A stretch of 64,000 bases of DNA from DTWD01 sp963662965 (lineage in GTDB: Bacteria > Acidobacteriota > Vicinamibacteria > Vicinamibacterales > UBA8438). Where the stretch lies: contig OY759970.1 of NCBI GenBank assembly GCA_963662965.1, positions 4,092,001 through 4,156,000 of the forward strand, given 5' to 3'. The notes beneath the pieces were generated by a model that ran no database searches, was not told the origin of the DNA, and saw only the letters and a list, made by a program, of their open reading frames with translations. Made by a program: the position numbers and the translations under genes. The stretch's first letter is position 1. Each line of letters opens with the position of its first letter. This document shows, in pieces, positions 42,710-52,191 of this stretch.

Positions 42710-44320
42710 TCATCGCGCGTCTTTGTCCTGGCGAACAAACTCCGAGCCCTTCTCCGCAATCATCACCGTCGGCGCGTTAGTGTTGCCAGACGTAATCCTG
42801 GGCATGATCGACGCGTCGATCACCCGCAGTCCCGAGACGCCGTGCACGGAGAGCCGGTCATCGACCACCGCCAACTCGTCCTGCCTCATCCCCATCTTGC
42901 ACGTGCCGACCGGATGGAAGATCGTCGTGCCGAGGTCACGGGCTGCGTGCGCCAGCTCCTCGTCGCTTTCCAACGCGGGACCCGGTTTCCACTCCTCGGG
43001 CCCGAATCGGGTCAATGCGTTCGCCGCCATGATGCGCCGCGTCGCCCGCAAACCGGCGACGGCGACCGCCATGTCTGACTCCGTCGACAGGTAGTTCAAC
43101 GTAATCGCCGGTGCGTGCAGCGGGTCGGCGCTCTTGACCCGCACGTGTCCCCGACTCGCCGGCTGGAGATTACACACCGACGGCGTGATCGCATCGAACG
43201 TATGCAACGGGTCGCCGAACTTGTCGAGTGACAACGGTTGCACATGCCATTCCATGTTCGCCGACTCGCGCGCTGCGTCGCTCTTCGCGAACGCGCCGAG
43301 CTGCGACGGCGGCATGGTCAGTGGTCCGGTCTTGAACAGCAGATACTCCAGCCCCATTGCCGCCTTGCCGAAGAGGGAGTTCACGCGCCGGTTGAGCGTG
43401 ACGGTGTTCCGCACTTTGAAGATCGTGCGAATCTGCAGGTGATCTTGCAGGTTCTCACCAACGCCAGGCAGATCGTGCACGACAGCGATGCCATGCTGCT
43501 GCAACACGGCACCGGGGCCGATGCCCGACAACTGCAGAATCTGAGGCGAACCGATGGAGCCCGCGGCAAGAATCACCTCGCGCCGCGCCTCCAGTCGTTC
43601 ACCGCTTTCGACTAGGACGACTCCCGTCGCGCGCCGACCGGCGTGTTCGGTATCGACGACGATCCGCTCGACTTGGGCGCCGATCCGAACCGTCAGATTC
43701 GGCCGCTGTTGGATCGGACGCAGGAACGCTTTCGTCCCGCTCCAGCGTCGGCCGGAGCGTTGGTTTACCTGAAAATAGGCATTGCCGAAATTGTCGCCCC
43801 GATTGAACTCGGCGATCTTGGGAATGCCGTACTCCTCGGCGGCGTCGCGCCAGGCATCGAGAATCTCCCAGCTCACGCGCCTCTCTTCGACGCGCATCTC
43901 GCCGCCGACACCGTGAAAGTCATCGGCACCATGCTGGTAGTCTTCCGAGCGTTTGAACACCGGCAGCACATCGTCCCACGACCACCCTCGGTTGCCGAGC
44001 GATGCCCAGTGGTCGTAGTCACTCTTTTGTCCGCGCATGTAAATCATCGCGTTGATGGACGAGCAGCCGCCGAGCACCTTGCCCCGCGCGTAGCCGATGG
44101 TGCGGCCGTTCAGACCCGGATCGGGTTCGATCGTGTAGCACCAATCGGTCCGTGGATTCCCGATCGTGTAGAGGTAGCCAACCGGAACGTCGATCCAGAA
44201 GTAGTCGTCCTTGCCCCCGGCCTCGAGCAAGAGCACACTGACATGTGGGTCGGCCGATAGCCGGTTCGCCAGCACGCACCCCGCGGTGCCCGCGCCAATG
44301 ATGATGTAATCGTGCTTCAT
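42710..44320 (-). CDS. GMC-family FAD oxidoreductase (choline/alcohol dehydrogenase-like)
   Basis: 536 residues from ATG 44320; the long open frame upstream is not protein-like. FAD motif [20 protein letters not shown], then [84 protein letters not shown], and the active-site HPVGTCKMG plus [12 protein letters not shown]. The [19 protein letters not shown] blocks fit the choline dehydrogenase/alcohol dehydrogenase branch. Its product aldehyde could be passed to the MmsA-like enzyme encoded immediately downstream. Confidence 0.89.
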   Translation of the reverse strand: MKHDYIIIGAGTAGCVLANRLSADPHVSVLLLEAGGKDDYFWIDVPVGYLYTIGNPRTDWCYTIEPDPGLNGRTIGYARGKVLGGCSSINAMIYMRGQKSDYDHWASLGNRGWSWDDVLPVFKRSEDYQHGADDFHGVGGEMRVEERRVSWEILDAWRDAAEEYGIPKIAEFNRGDNFGNAYFQVNQRSGRRWSGTKAFLRPIQQRPNLTVRIGAQVERIVVDTEHAGRRATGVVLVESGERLEARREVILAAGSIGSPQILQLSGIGPGAVLQQHGIAVVHDLPGVGENLQDHLQIRTIFKVRNTVTLNRRVNSLFGKAAMGLEYLLFKTGPLTMPPSQLGAFAKSDAARESANMEWHVQPLSLDKFGDPLHTFDAITPSVCNLQPASRGHVRVKSADPLHAPAITLNYLSTESDMAVAVAGLRATRRIMAANALTRFGPEEWKPGPALESDEELAHAARDLGTTIFHPVGTCKMGMRQDELAVVDDRLSVHGVSGLRVIDASIMPRITSGNTNAPTVMIAEKGSEFVRQDKDAR

Positions 44321-44493
44321 CGGCGGCAGCCTAGGCGGAGCCCGACGAGCGGGCGAACGTGCATCTACACCTCCAAGAGTGACCGTGGCACCGCACTTCG
44401 GGCGACCGGTGCCGACGCGAGTAGCCACGATCCTATCTCGGGACCGTCCTACCGTCTGGCAGGTGGCATAATCAGGCAACGTGAGGAGTCCCC

Positions 44494-45069
44494 ATGCAGG
44501 AGCAACGACCCAGCCTTGTGCTACCGGTGATCGTCGGTCTGATCGTGTCGGCCTCCGCGCTGAACGCGCAATCGACGGAGCCACGCATCCCGCCTCTCGA
44601 GTCGGCGGATGGGATCAACATCACCAAGACGCTCGCCCACCATCCGGCGCTCGCCGACGCGTGGCTCACCTTTGCCCGCTACGTCTTGCGTGACAACACC
44701 CTGCCGCCCCGTGACCGCGAATTGTTGATCCTCCGGATCGGTTACCTGTGCGGATCGGAATACGAATGGGGCCAGCACACCCGCATCGCCAGGGGCGTCG
44801 GTCTCAGCGATGAGGAGATCGTGCGGGTGACCGGCGGGCCGGAGGCCGCCGGCTGGTCGGACTTGGAGCGCGCCCTGCTGCGTGCGGCGGACGAGTTGCA
44901 TCGCGACGCCTACGTCAGCGACGGAACCTGGGCCGAGCTCGAGGCTCGGTACGACACGAAGCAGCTGATGGACGTCGTCTTTACCGTCGGCGAGTACAAC
45001 CTCGTGTCGATGGCGCTCAAGACCTTTCGCGTACCGCTGGATGACGGCGTCGAGGGATTTCCTCGGTAG
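44494..45069 (+). CDS. Secreted carboxymuconolactone decarboxylase (CMD)-family protein
   Basis: 191 residues; GTGAGGAG upstream; signal peptide VLPVIVGLIVSASALNAQS. The CMD core is LPPRDRELLILRIGYLCGSE, YEWGQHTRIARGVGLSDEEI. AhpD proteins use CxxC here, but only one Cys remains (LCGSEYEW), as in CMD decarboxylase relatives. The role is unclear; export is unusual for the family. A short non-coding stretch separates it from the quinoprotein at 45142. Confidence 0.8.
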   Translation: MQEQRPSLVLPVIVGLIVSASALNAQSTEPRIPPLESADGINITKTLAHHPALADAWLTFARYVLRDNTLPPRDRELLILRIGYLCGSEYEWGQHTRIARGVGLSDEEIVRVTGGPEAAGWSDLERALLRAADELHRDAYVSDGTWAELEARYDTKQLMDVVFTVGEYNLVSMALKTFRVPLDDGVEGFPR

Positions 45070-45141
45070 CGGCCGAAGCGGCAACCACAGGAGCGAGCGA
45101 TGCCAAGACTGAGAGGCCGCCGCGGTTAGACCACGCAGCGA

Positions 45142-46545
45142 GTGCACCGCGTGACGTGGAGGGCACTCGTGGCGGTCGTCATCTCTGCCACCGCCGGACT
45201 GGCCACGCCGTTCGCCAAGGATTGGCCGCAGTGGCGCGGCGTCGAGCGGCTCGGCCTCTGGACGGAGACCGGTATCCTGGAGGAGTTCCCGGACGCGGGC
45301 CTGACGGTGAAGTGGCGCGTGCCGATTAACGGCGGCTATTCGGGTCCCGCGGTGGCCGATGGCCGTGTCTTCGTTCTCGACTACGTGGAAACCGAGCCGC
45401 GCATTATGGACGGGACGGAGCGTCTGCTCGCGCTGAGCGAGGAGACGGGCGAGATGCTCTGGACCCACGAGTGGTCCACGACCTACCGGATGCTGATGTT
45501 CACGTATGCCACTGGGCCACGCGCCACGCCGACGGTGGACGGCAACCGGGTTTACGTCACGGGCGCCACCGGTCGGATCTTCTGCCTCAGCGCCGAGACG
45601 GGCGAGGTGGTCTGGGAGAAGGACACGGTCGCGGAGTACGACGCGAGCATCCCGGTCTGGGGCACGTCGAGCGCGCCGCTGGTCGATGGCGACCGCGTGA
45701 TCTTTCTCGTCGGCGGCGAGCCGGATGCCCTGGTGATGGCGTTCGACAAGCACACCGGCGAGGAGGCCTGGCGGGCGCTGGAGACGCGCACCGAAATGGG
45801 GTACACGCAGCCGCTGATCATCGAGGCGGGCGGCGTGCGCCAGCTCATCGTGTGGCACCCGCGGGGGCTGGCGTCGCTCAACCCCGAGACCGGCGAGCGG
45901 CACTGGGAAGAGCCGTTCGCCGGTCGTGCCAACATGACGGTGGCGGACGCGGTGAAGAGCGGCTCGTATCTCTTCGTGTCAGGGTTCTACAGCGGCTCGA
46001 TGATGATGCGGCTCGACATGGACCGCCCGAACGCCGCGGCGCTCTGGAAGGGCGAAAACGACCGGATCGAAGAGAACGGCATCGAAGTGGCCGAGGCGAC
46101 CGGCCTCCACTCGGTCATGACGACGCCGCTCATCGTCGGAGATTACATCTACGGCATCGGCAGCCACGGTCAGGTGCGGGGATTGCTCGCGGAGACCGGG
46201 GAACGGGTGTGGGAGGCCGAGGGCCTGACGAATCGGAATCGCTGGGGTTCGGCCTACTTCGTGCAGCACGAGGACCGCTATTTCGTCTACAACGAGAACG
46301 GCGACCTCATCATCGCGCGGTTCAGCCCCGAGGGCTACGTCGAGCTCGACCGGACGCATCTGCTCAACGCGACATCGCGTTCCGGATACGGCGGCGCCCG
46401 GGTCGGGTCCCGGTCCCGGTTTCGTCACGGCAACAGCGACCGCCTGGTGGTCTGGGCCCACCCGGCGTTCGCAAACCGCCACGTGGTGCTGCGGAACGAC
46501 GAGGAGATCATTCGGGTGTCGATGGACCGGGACGACTACGAATGA
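45142..46545 (+). CDS. Secreted PQQ-like beta-propeller (quinoprotein-type) protein
   Basis: 467 residues; GTG starts at 45142 or 45151 before a signal ending TAGLATP. DWPQWRGVERLGLWTETGIL is typical of PQQ-like (BamB-type) propellers rather than true dehydrogenases; repeats include LLALSEETGEMLWTHEW, IFCLSAETGEVVWEKDTV, VMAFDKHTGEEAWRALET, LLAETGERVWEAEGL. The catalytic WD strip of the dehydrogenases is absent and the length is shorter (467 against 570-690), so PQQ enzymatic activity is doubtful. It precedes a TIM-barrel isomerase by 23 bp. Confidence 0.82.
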   Translation: MHRVTWRALVAVVISATAGLATPFAKDWPQWRGVERLGLWTETGILEEFPDAGLTVKWRVPINGGYSGPAVADGRVFVLDYVETEPRIMDGTERLLALSEETGEMLWTHEWSTTYRMLMFTYATGPRATPTVDGNRVYVTGATGRIFCLSAETGEVVWEKDTVAEYDASIPVWGTSSAPLVDGDRVIFLVGGEPDALVMAFDKHTGEEAWRALETRTEMGYTQPLIIEAGGVRQLIVWHPRGLASLNPETGERHWEEPFAGRANMTVADAVKSGSYLFVSGFYSGSMMMRLDMDRPNAAALWKGENDRIEENGIEVAEATGLHSVMTTPLIVGDYIYGIGSHGQVRGLLAETGERVWEAEGLTNRNRWGSAYFVQHEDRYFVYNENGDLIIARFSPEGYVELDRTHLLNATSRSGYGGARVGSRSRFRHGNSDRLVVWAHPAFANRHVVLRNDEEIIRVSMDRDDYE

Positions 46546-46568
46546 GAGGCCGCAGGCAGGAGGAACTC

Positions 46569-47477
46569 ATGCTCACCAGACGCGCATTGCTTTTTGCTTC
46601 ACTAGTCGCCTCCGTGGCGCGCTCAGTCGAGGCGCAAACCGCCGTGTCGGGCAAGATGTTGCTCAGCATCCACCAGAACACCTCGCGGGGGGCTGGCTTC
46701 CGCGGCTCGCTCGAAGGCTGGGCGAAGGCGGGTATCCGGTACGTCGAGCTGAACGACACGTTGTTCGACCAATTCCTTGAGAACAATACGCTGGCCGACG
46801 CCCGGCGTCTTCTCTCCGATCTCGGCCTGACCCCGGTGTCCGCGGTCGCCGGTCTGCCGGACCTCTGGATTCCCGGTCCGGATCGGACGGCGTCACTCGA
46901 GACGTGGCGCCGGCGGTGCGACCAGTACGCGAACCTCGGTCTCGAGCGGGTCTACTCTCCGTCGACGACGAGACGGCCGGTCACCCCCGATGACTTCGCG
47001 GCGACGCCGGATTGCATCCGTGAGACCGGAGCGATCGCCGCGGAGTACGACCTGACGGCGATGATCGAGTTCATCCGCACATCGACCCACCTCGCAACGC
47101 TGACCTCATCGCTCAAGGTGATTCGCGAGGCGGCGCATCCCAACGTCCGGCCGATGCTCGACTTCTTCCACTTTTGGTCGGGCCTGAGCAAGTTCGAAGA
47201 TCTCGACTTGCTGGAGCCGGGCGAGCTCGCCCATGCGCACTTTCAGGACTTACTCGATACGCCCCGTGAGCTGATCAATAATGATTCACGGCTCATTCCG
47301 GGCGATGGCATCGCGCCGGTGGTCCCGATCATCCAAAAGCTGGCGGAGAAGCAGTACGCCGGCGCGCTGTCGGTCGAGTTGTTCCGGGCGGAGTACGTGC
47401 AAGGCGACCCCTTCGAGGTCGGCACCGAAATCCGCCAGAAGTGCGAAGCGGTGATGCGCCAGGCCCAGGTCCTGTGA
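46569..47477 (+). CDS. Secreted sugar-phosphate isomerase/epimerase-like TIM barrel
   Basis: 302 residues from the ATG at 46569 (AGGAGGAACTC); the frame upstream is antisense-like and rejected. Leader TRRALLFASLVASVARSVEA. The xylose-isomerase-like AP-endonuclease-2 barrel is visible in AGIRYVELNDTLFDQFLENN, LGLTPVSAVAGLPDLW, LTAMIEFIRTSTHLATLTSS, NVRPMLDFFHFWSGLS, HAHFQDLLDTPRELIN, GALSVELFRAEY (metal-ligand Glu/Asp/His positions). It may isomerise or epimerise a sugar or inosose outside the cytoplasm. Short gap from the propeller gene implies one transcript. Confidence 0.82.
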   Translation: MLTRRALLFASLVASVARSVEAQTAVSGKMLLSIHQNTSRGAGFRGSLEGWAKAGIRYVELNDTLFDQFLENNTLADARRLLSDLGLTPVSAVAGLPDLWIPGPDRTASLETWRRRCDQYANLGLERVYSPSTTRRPVTPDDFAATPDCIRETGAIAAEYDLTAMIEFIRTSTHLATLTSSLKVIREAAHPNVRPMLDFFHFWSGLSKFEDLDLLEPGELAHAHFQDLLDTPRELINNDSRLIPGDGIAPVVPIIQKLAEKQYAGALSVELFRAEYVQGDPFEVGTEIRQKCEAVMRQAQVL

Positions 47478-47481
47478 TCGC

Positions 47482-47990
47482 ATGACATCGGGCGCCGCCA
47501 TCACCGGCGTGGCCGAGATCGTGCTCAGCGTGCGCGATTTGCCACGCATGCGGCAGTTCTACGAGGAGGTGCTCGGCTTCACGCTGTTGAGTCAGGCAGC
47601 CACGAGCCCGGCGTGGAGCCCGACGTCGACGGCGAGCCGACGATTGCCTTTTTGACGATCAGGGAGCTGGACACGCTGCTCGGGCGCCACGGCCACCCGC
47701 AGCTCTTGGCGTTGATCGACTACCAACGGCACGTGTTCGCCAAAGGGCGGTTCGATGGGTACGATCCGTCCAAGTCGACCCTCAACCATCTGGCGTTCGA
47801 GATTCAACCGGAGCGCTACGAGGCGGAGCGCGTTCGGCTGGACGGCTCGGACGCCAGGAAAAAGCGGTGGACTGGGTCGAGCGAGCGTTCGAGCGGCGAG
47901 AACCGGGCGTGCCGTTCGTTGACGTATTACGCGGCGAGCCCCAGGTTCGACGCCATGATTCGCGAGCTGGATTTTCCGTTCGAAAGGTAG
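47482..47990 (+). pseudogene. VOC-family (glyoxalase-like) protein, frameshifted
   Basis: ATG 5 bp after the isomerase stop. GVAEIVLSVRDLPRMRQFYE, EVLGFTLLSQ is a typical VOC start, but the frame closes after SRRLPF. Another frame gives EPDVDGEPTIAFLTIRELDT, HLAFEIQPERYEAERVRLDG, a good middle of the domain, so a shift lies near 47607. From about 47850 the frame becomes Arg/Ser-rich and the expected metal-binding C-terminus is not seen; a third frame reads KAVDWVERAFERREPGVPFV there, hinting at a second shift. Confidence 0.6.
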
Positions 47991-47997
47991 AAGTAGC

Positions 47998-48948
47998 ATG
48001 ACGAAGCAACACTCCGTCGTCGCGGCAACTCTCCTAGCGGCGTGCATCGTGGTGGCGGTTACCGCGGGAGAGCAGAATCAGGGAGACCGATTCGCCGGCG
48101 TCGAGCTGACGGCGGCGCCCGTAGCCGGTAACGTGCACATGGTGCAGGGTCGAGGCGGGGGCAACGTGGGCGTCTTCGCCGGGCCCGATGGGGTGCTCCT
48201 CGTCGATTCTCTGTTTGCGCCGCTGTCCGACCGATTGGTCGCCGCGGTGCGAACCATTTCGGACGGCGAGATTCGCTTCCTGATCAATACGCATGTGCAC
48301 CCGGACCACATTGGCGGCAACGAGAATCTCGCCGGGCAGGGCGTTCTGATCTTTGCCCATGACAACGTGCGGGTGCGGGCGCTCGAGCGATTCCGGCACC
48401 CACGTGGAGGCGGACAGCGCTTCTTGCCGGCGCCTCCCGTCGGCGCACGGCCGGTCGTCACCTACAACGACACGGTGAGCTTTCACTTCAACGGCGAGGA
48501 GGTGAGAGCGTTTCTCGCGCCACCCGCGCACACCGACGGCGACACCTTCGTGTATTTCACGGAATCGGACGTGCTGCATCTTGGTGACGTCTTTCGCACG
48601 ACGAGCTATCCGCTCATCGACGTCTACAACGGGGGCACGCTCGCCGGCACGATCGAGGCGCTGGAGATGGCGATCGCGATGGCGGGACCCGACACCAGGG
48701 TGATTCCAGGTCACGGACTCCGGGCGGTCGGGCGTCGCGCCCTCGTCGAGTTTCTCGACATGACCATCGACGTCCGCGACCAGGTGCTGAGTCTCATCTC
48801 GGAGGGCCGCACCCTGGAGCAGGTCATGGCGGCGCAGCCGACGGCTGCCTACGACGCCCAGTGGGGACAAGAGGCGTCGTGGAACGCCAATGATTTCGTT
48901 CCCATCGTGTTCTACGAGATCGGCGGCCGCAGCCTGTTCGTCCCCTGA
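47998..48948 (+). CDS. Secreted MBL-fold metallohydrolase
   Basis: 316 residues; signal peptide ends AVTAGEQ. NVHMVQGRGGGNVGVFAGPD, INTHVHPDHIGGNENLAGQG (HxHxDH), FLAPPAHTDGDTFVYF, VLHLGDVFRTTSYP and RVIPGHGLRAVG supply the complete set of zinc ligands. The GGGN and AHTDGD elements match cyclase/dehydrase-type exported MBL hydrolases in oxidiser genomes. Substrate unknown. Third MBL protein in the window not related to lactamases. Confidence 0.85.
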   Translation: MTKQHSVVAATLLAACIVVAVTAGEQNQGDRFAGVELTAAPVAGNVHMVQGRGGGNVGVFAGPDGVLLVDSLFAPLSDRLVAAVRTISDGEIRFLINTHVHPDHIGGNENLAGQGVLIFAHDNVRVRALERFRHPRGGGQRFLPAPPVGARPVVTYNDTVSFHFNGEEVRAFLAPPAHTDGDTFVYFTESDVLHLGDVFRTTSYPLIDVYNGGTLAGTIEALEMAIAMAGPDTRVIPGHGLRAVGRRALVEFLDMTIDVRDQVLSLISEGRTLEQVMAAQPTAAYDAQWGQEASWNANDFVPIVFYEIGGRSLFVP

Positions 48949-49052
48949 GCTTCAATTAGAATCGGAGTACGCCATCCGGCACCGGCGGCCACTGCTCGGC
49001 GACGGTCAATGACTGTGGAGACTCCTTCGAGGCCCGCATCCCTTGATCCCAC

Positions 49053-49226
49053 ATGGAGAGCAGACGTAAGGCTGCTCCGCCGTGTGCCATCGTGGCGCTC
49101 GTGACGACAGCGGTGCTTCTGCTGCCAGCCGTGTTGTCCGCTCAGCAGCAACCAGTAGAACGGGTCGAGATCACCCGCGTGCTCATCGACGCACCCGTGA
49201 CGCCCACGCGCGCGCGTGTCTCGTGA
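49053..49226 (+). pseudogene. Signal-peptide stub of a lost exported protein
   Basis: 57 codons: basic start ESRRKAAPP, hydrophobic CAIVALVTTAVLLLPAVLSA, then QQQPVERVEITRVLIDAPVT and a TGA at 49224. The VERVEITRVLIDA segment resembles the first strand of VWFA-like secreted proteins, but it is too short to be certain. The rest of the interval 48949-49431 (no other gene seen) contains GCGCG-rich sequence and a -10 element at 49389. Confidence 0.4.
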
Positions 49227-49388
49227 GCGGATGACGGCCGCCTACAGGCAGTGACCGCAGGTCTGGACCGGTCACGGTACCGGCTGGTGACCGCGCGCGC
49301 GAGGCGCTCGCGCAGGTCAAGTGGGCCGTTCACAGATCCCGACGTGCTTTGAGAGGACGCATCGTAGCACGGGGTCCCGACCGGTGCG

Positions 49389-49394
49389 TATAAT
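49389..49394 (+). promoter_or_regulatory. TATAAT -10 element before 49432
   Basis: GGTGCGTATAATCGCAGC, 37 bp upstream of the ATG at 49432; shares TATAATCG with the elements at 34856 and 56755. The 49432 start is preceded by GGGGAGGGG. Confidence 0.5.
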
Positions 49395-49431
49395 CGCAGC
49401 ACGTCCCGCGCATCTCAAGAGGGGAGGGGTC

Positions 49432-49668
49432 ATGCACGCAGTGGCTTCGGCGTTGTCCCGTGCCGGTCTGGCGACGTTCGCGTGCGCCGCGCTCACGATC
49501 GCGGCCGGGTTTCCGGCGCAGGCGCAAGACCGGGCCTTCGAACCGGTCACCGACGTGATCCTCGAACACCCCGATCCGGCGGACGGGATCGAGGCGGTCA
49601 CCCGCGCGTTTGCGAAGATCATCGACGACGTGAACGAGCTCGAGCTCGAAGAGCTGCGGCGGCGGTGA
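49432..49668 (+). CDS. Small secreted protein resembling a PQQ-dehydrogenase N-terminus
   Basis: 78 residues. Signal peptide HAVASALSRAGLATFACAAL to AQAQD. The mature start, AFEPVTDVILEHPDPADG, is almost the leader of methanol/ethanol-type PQQ dehydrogenases (compare EPVTEERLLNPEDGDW in the 23184 protein), but after ADG it continues IEAVTRAFAKIIDDVNELELEELRRR, an acidic helix unlike any propeller blade, and ends. It is either a chimeric remnant created by deletion or a genuine short protein. A full PQQ dehydrogenase gene starts 26 bp later. Confidence 0.5.
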   Translation: MHAVASALSRAGLATFACAALTIAAGFPAQAQDRAFEPVTDVILEHPDPADGIEAVTRAFAKIIDDVNELELEELRRR

Positions 49669-49694
49669 GGCTACCCTGTGCTGGAGGGAGACTC

Positions 49695-51813
49695 GTGCGG
49701 ACAAGAAGCGTGTTGACGTGGGTGAGCGGGATAGCGGTGGTGTTCGTCGCGGCGGTGCCGCGGGCGACGGCGCAGCCCGCGGGCCCGGGCGCCGAGTGGG
49801 TGAGCTACGGCGGCACGAACTGGAGCCAGAAGTACTCGCCCCTCGACCAGATCGACGGCTCCAACTTCGAGGATCTCTCGATTGCGTGGACCTGGAAGTC
49901 GGTGGACATCGCGCTCATCGAGAGCCTGCAGCGCCGCTATCTCCCTCCGCTCAACGCCAACGGCCTGAAGGCGACGCCGCTCGTCGTCAACGGGGTGATG
50001 TATCTGAGCACCGGGCTGGCGCAGGTCGTCGCGCTCGACCCGACGACCGGCGAGACGCTCTGGGTGCACGACCCGCGGGCGTATACCACCGGCGGCAACG
50101 CCAGCATCGTCTGGCCGTGGCAGACGCGTGGTCTGGCGTACTGGACCGACGGCGCCAATGACGAAGATGCGCGCCTCTTCCTGGGTACCCACGACGGGTT
50201 CTTGATTGCCGTCAACGCGCGGACCGGGCGGTCGATCAATAGCTTCGGTATCGACGGCAAATCCGACCTCCACACCGCTGTGCCGCGAGCCACGCGGGGC
50301 GTCACGTTGCCGCTGTTCAGCAACGAGGGCCACTACCTGTCGCCCAACTCGCCGCCGGTCATCGTGCGCGACACCGTCATCTCCGGGGCGGCGATGTCCG
50401 ACCGACCGACCCTCAAGGAGTGGCCGCCCGGGTCGGTCCAGGGTTTCGACGTGCGCACCGGCGAGCTGAAGTGGGTCTTCCATACCATTCCCCAGGCGGG
50501 CGAGTTCGGCGAGCAGACGTGGGAGGACGGCTCGAACCTGTACACCGGCAACGCCAACGTCTGGTCGACGTTGAGCGGCGACGACGAGCTGGGGCAGGTG
50601 TATCTCGCGACGACGGCGCCGACCAACGACTACTGGGGCGGGGAACGGAAGGGTGACAACCTGTTCTCGCAGTCGATCGTGGCCGTGGATGTCGAGACCG
50701 GCGAGCGGGTCTGGCACTTCCAGGCGATTCACCACGGCGTCTGGGACTGGGACTTTCCGACCGCGCCGACGTTGATGGACATCACCGTCGAGGGGCGGCC
50801 CGGCGTCATCAGAGCGCTGGCGCAGGTCAGCAAGCAGGGGTTCACCTACGTGTTCGACCGCGCGACCGGTGAGCCGGTCTGGCCGATCGAGGAACGCCCG
50901 GTCCCGCCGTCCGACGTGCCGGGGGAGGAGCTGGCGCCGACACAGCCGTTCCCGACCAGACCGCCGCCGTTCGAGTATCAGGGGGTAAGGAAGACCTGCT
51001 GATCGACTTCACGCCGGAGAGCTGGCGCCGACACAGCCGTTCCCGACCAGACCGCCGCCGTTCGAGTATCAGGGGGTAAGGGAAGACCTGCTCGACTTCA
51101 CGCCGGAGCTGCGCGTCGAGGCGGTCGAGATCATGCGGCAGTACCGGTATGGACCGATCTTCACGCCGCAGACGCTCTACGACGTGAACGGGACCCACGG
51201 CACGCTACAGGTGCCCGGCTCGGGCGGCGGGGCCAATTGGAGCGGTTCTGGTGCCGACCCCGAGACGGGGTTCCTCTACGTGCCGTCCCGCTCGGGGCTG
51301 ACGCGGATGGTGTTGGTCGAAGGTAAGTCGAGCTACACGAACTTACGGTATGTGCCGAACGGCAAGCTCGGTCCGGAGAGCATCCATCCGGCCCGTCCCC
51401 CGGCGGTCACCGGCCCGCGCAGGTTGCCGCTGATCAAGCCGCCCTACAGCCGGCTGACGGCATACGACATGAACCGCGGCGAGATCGTTTGGCAGACCCC
51501 GACCGGCGCCGGTGCCGACCGCATTCGCAATCATCCGGCGCTCGCCGGATTGGAGCTGCCGCCGCTGGGCGGTCAGCAGACGACGAGCGGACCGCTCGTC
51601 ACCAAGACGCTGGTGGTTCTCGGGCTCGGGCCCACCGGGGCGGACGACAGCGCCTGGCTGGTCGCCTATGACAAGGCCACCGGCGCCGTGCGCGGGCGGG
51701 TCGCGCTGCCGGCCCGGCCGCTGGGCACGCCGATGACCTACCAGATCGACGGCCGGCAGTTCATCGTCCTCACATTGCAGGGCGCGCAGATGGTCGCGCT
51801 CGCATTGCGCTAA
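49695..51813 (+). pseudogene. PQQ-dependent dehydrogenase interrupted by a 91-bp tandem duplication
   Basis: GTG start at 49695 after GGAGGGAG; signal peptide ending ATAQPA. EWVSYGGTNWSQKYSPLDQI, ALDPTTGETLWVHDPRAY, IHHGVWDWDFPTAPTLMDI and IEERPVPPSDVPGEE closely match the intact gene at 284. At 50928-51107 a 91-bp segment is repeated imperfectly; because 91 is not a multiple of three and the first copy lacks one G, the frame ends at 51002. After the second copy the correct frame resumes (LRVEAVEIMRQYRYGPIFTP, ANWSGSGADPETGFLYVPSR, QIDGRQFIVLTL) to 51813. Deleting one copy would restore a protein of about 675 residues. Confidence 0.82.
50928..51107 (+). repeat. 91-bp direct tandem duplication inside the PQQ gene
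   Basis: Copy 1 (50928-51018) and copy 2 (51019-51107) share GAGCTGGCGCCGACACAGCC, GTTCCCGACCAGACCGCCGC, CGTTCGAGTATCAGGGGGTA and GACTTCACGCCGGA. They differ by GTAAGGAAG versus GTAAGGGAAG and by a GAT present only in copy 1. Two slightly different versions placed end to end suggest either slippage or an assembler joining two variants of one locus. Confidence 0.85.
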
Positions 51814-52188
51814 GGCGTTTTGCACGTGCGTGTCGCGGTTGGATCGGCTCGAGGCAGGTTCGGTACGGTATCGGCGAGCGAGCGGCCCAGCACTTCTCTC
51901 TCGGAATCCGCGTCGTCACAGTGGCCGAGGGGCCACTCTCAGTAGCCGGGTAGCGGTTCCTCCGACGGGTTCCTCCGAGAGACCAGCCGCTGAGCCGCTC
52001 GAATCTGTGACAGCCGCCGCTCACGGAACCGCTACGTCATCTCGAAAAGCGCACCGAGCGTCTCACGAGCGCGTGGAGATCATCGGGAACGGGCTCGAAG
52101 CGCAGGTGCGTCCGGAGTGACGCCCCGGCCGTGGCTGCCACACGCTTCCCGGGAGCACCACCTGTCCGCTACACACTCGTGAAACGCG
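51814..52188 (-). mobile_element. Dispersed repeat copy R4, 375 bp, inverted
   Basis: Read on the minus strand it begins with GCGTTTCACGAGTGTGTAGC, passes GCAGCCACGGCCGGGGCGTC and ACTCCGGACGCACC, GGCTCAGCGGCTGGTCTCTC with GGAGGAACC, CCGAGAGAGAAGTGCTGGGC, CGCTCGCTCGCCGATACCGT, and ends CCGCGACACGCACGTGCAAA with ACGC. It is shorter than R1/R5 through internal deletion. One end starts right after the PQQ gene stop; the other abuts the truncated methyltransferase. Confidence 0.74.
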
Positions 52189-52191
52189 TGG

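Noticed and set aside
45471..46568. Upstream part of the long open frame that ends at 47477
   Set aside because: Lies in the wrong frame over the PQQ-like propeller and is Arg/Gly-rich; only the part from 46569 has a leader, a ribosome binding site and TIM-barrel motifs.
49321..49431. Upstream extension of the small secreted protein to an earlier start
   Set aside because: It would run through the TATAAT element and has no ribosome binding site; the 49432 start has GGGGAGGGG and begins a signal peptide.
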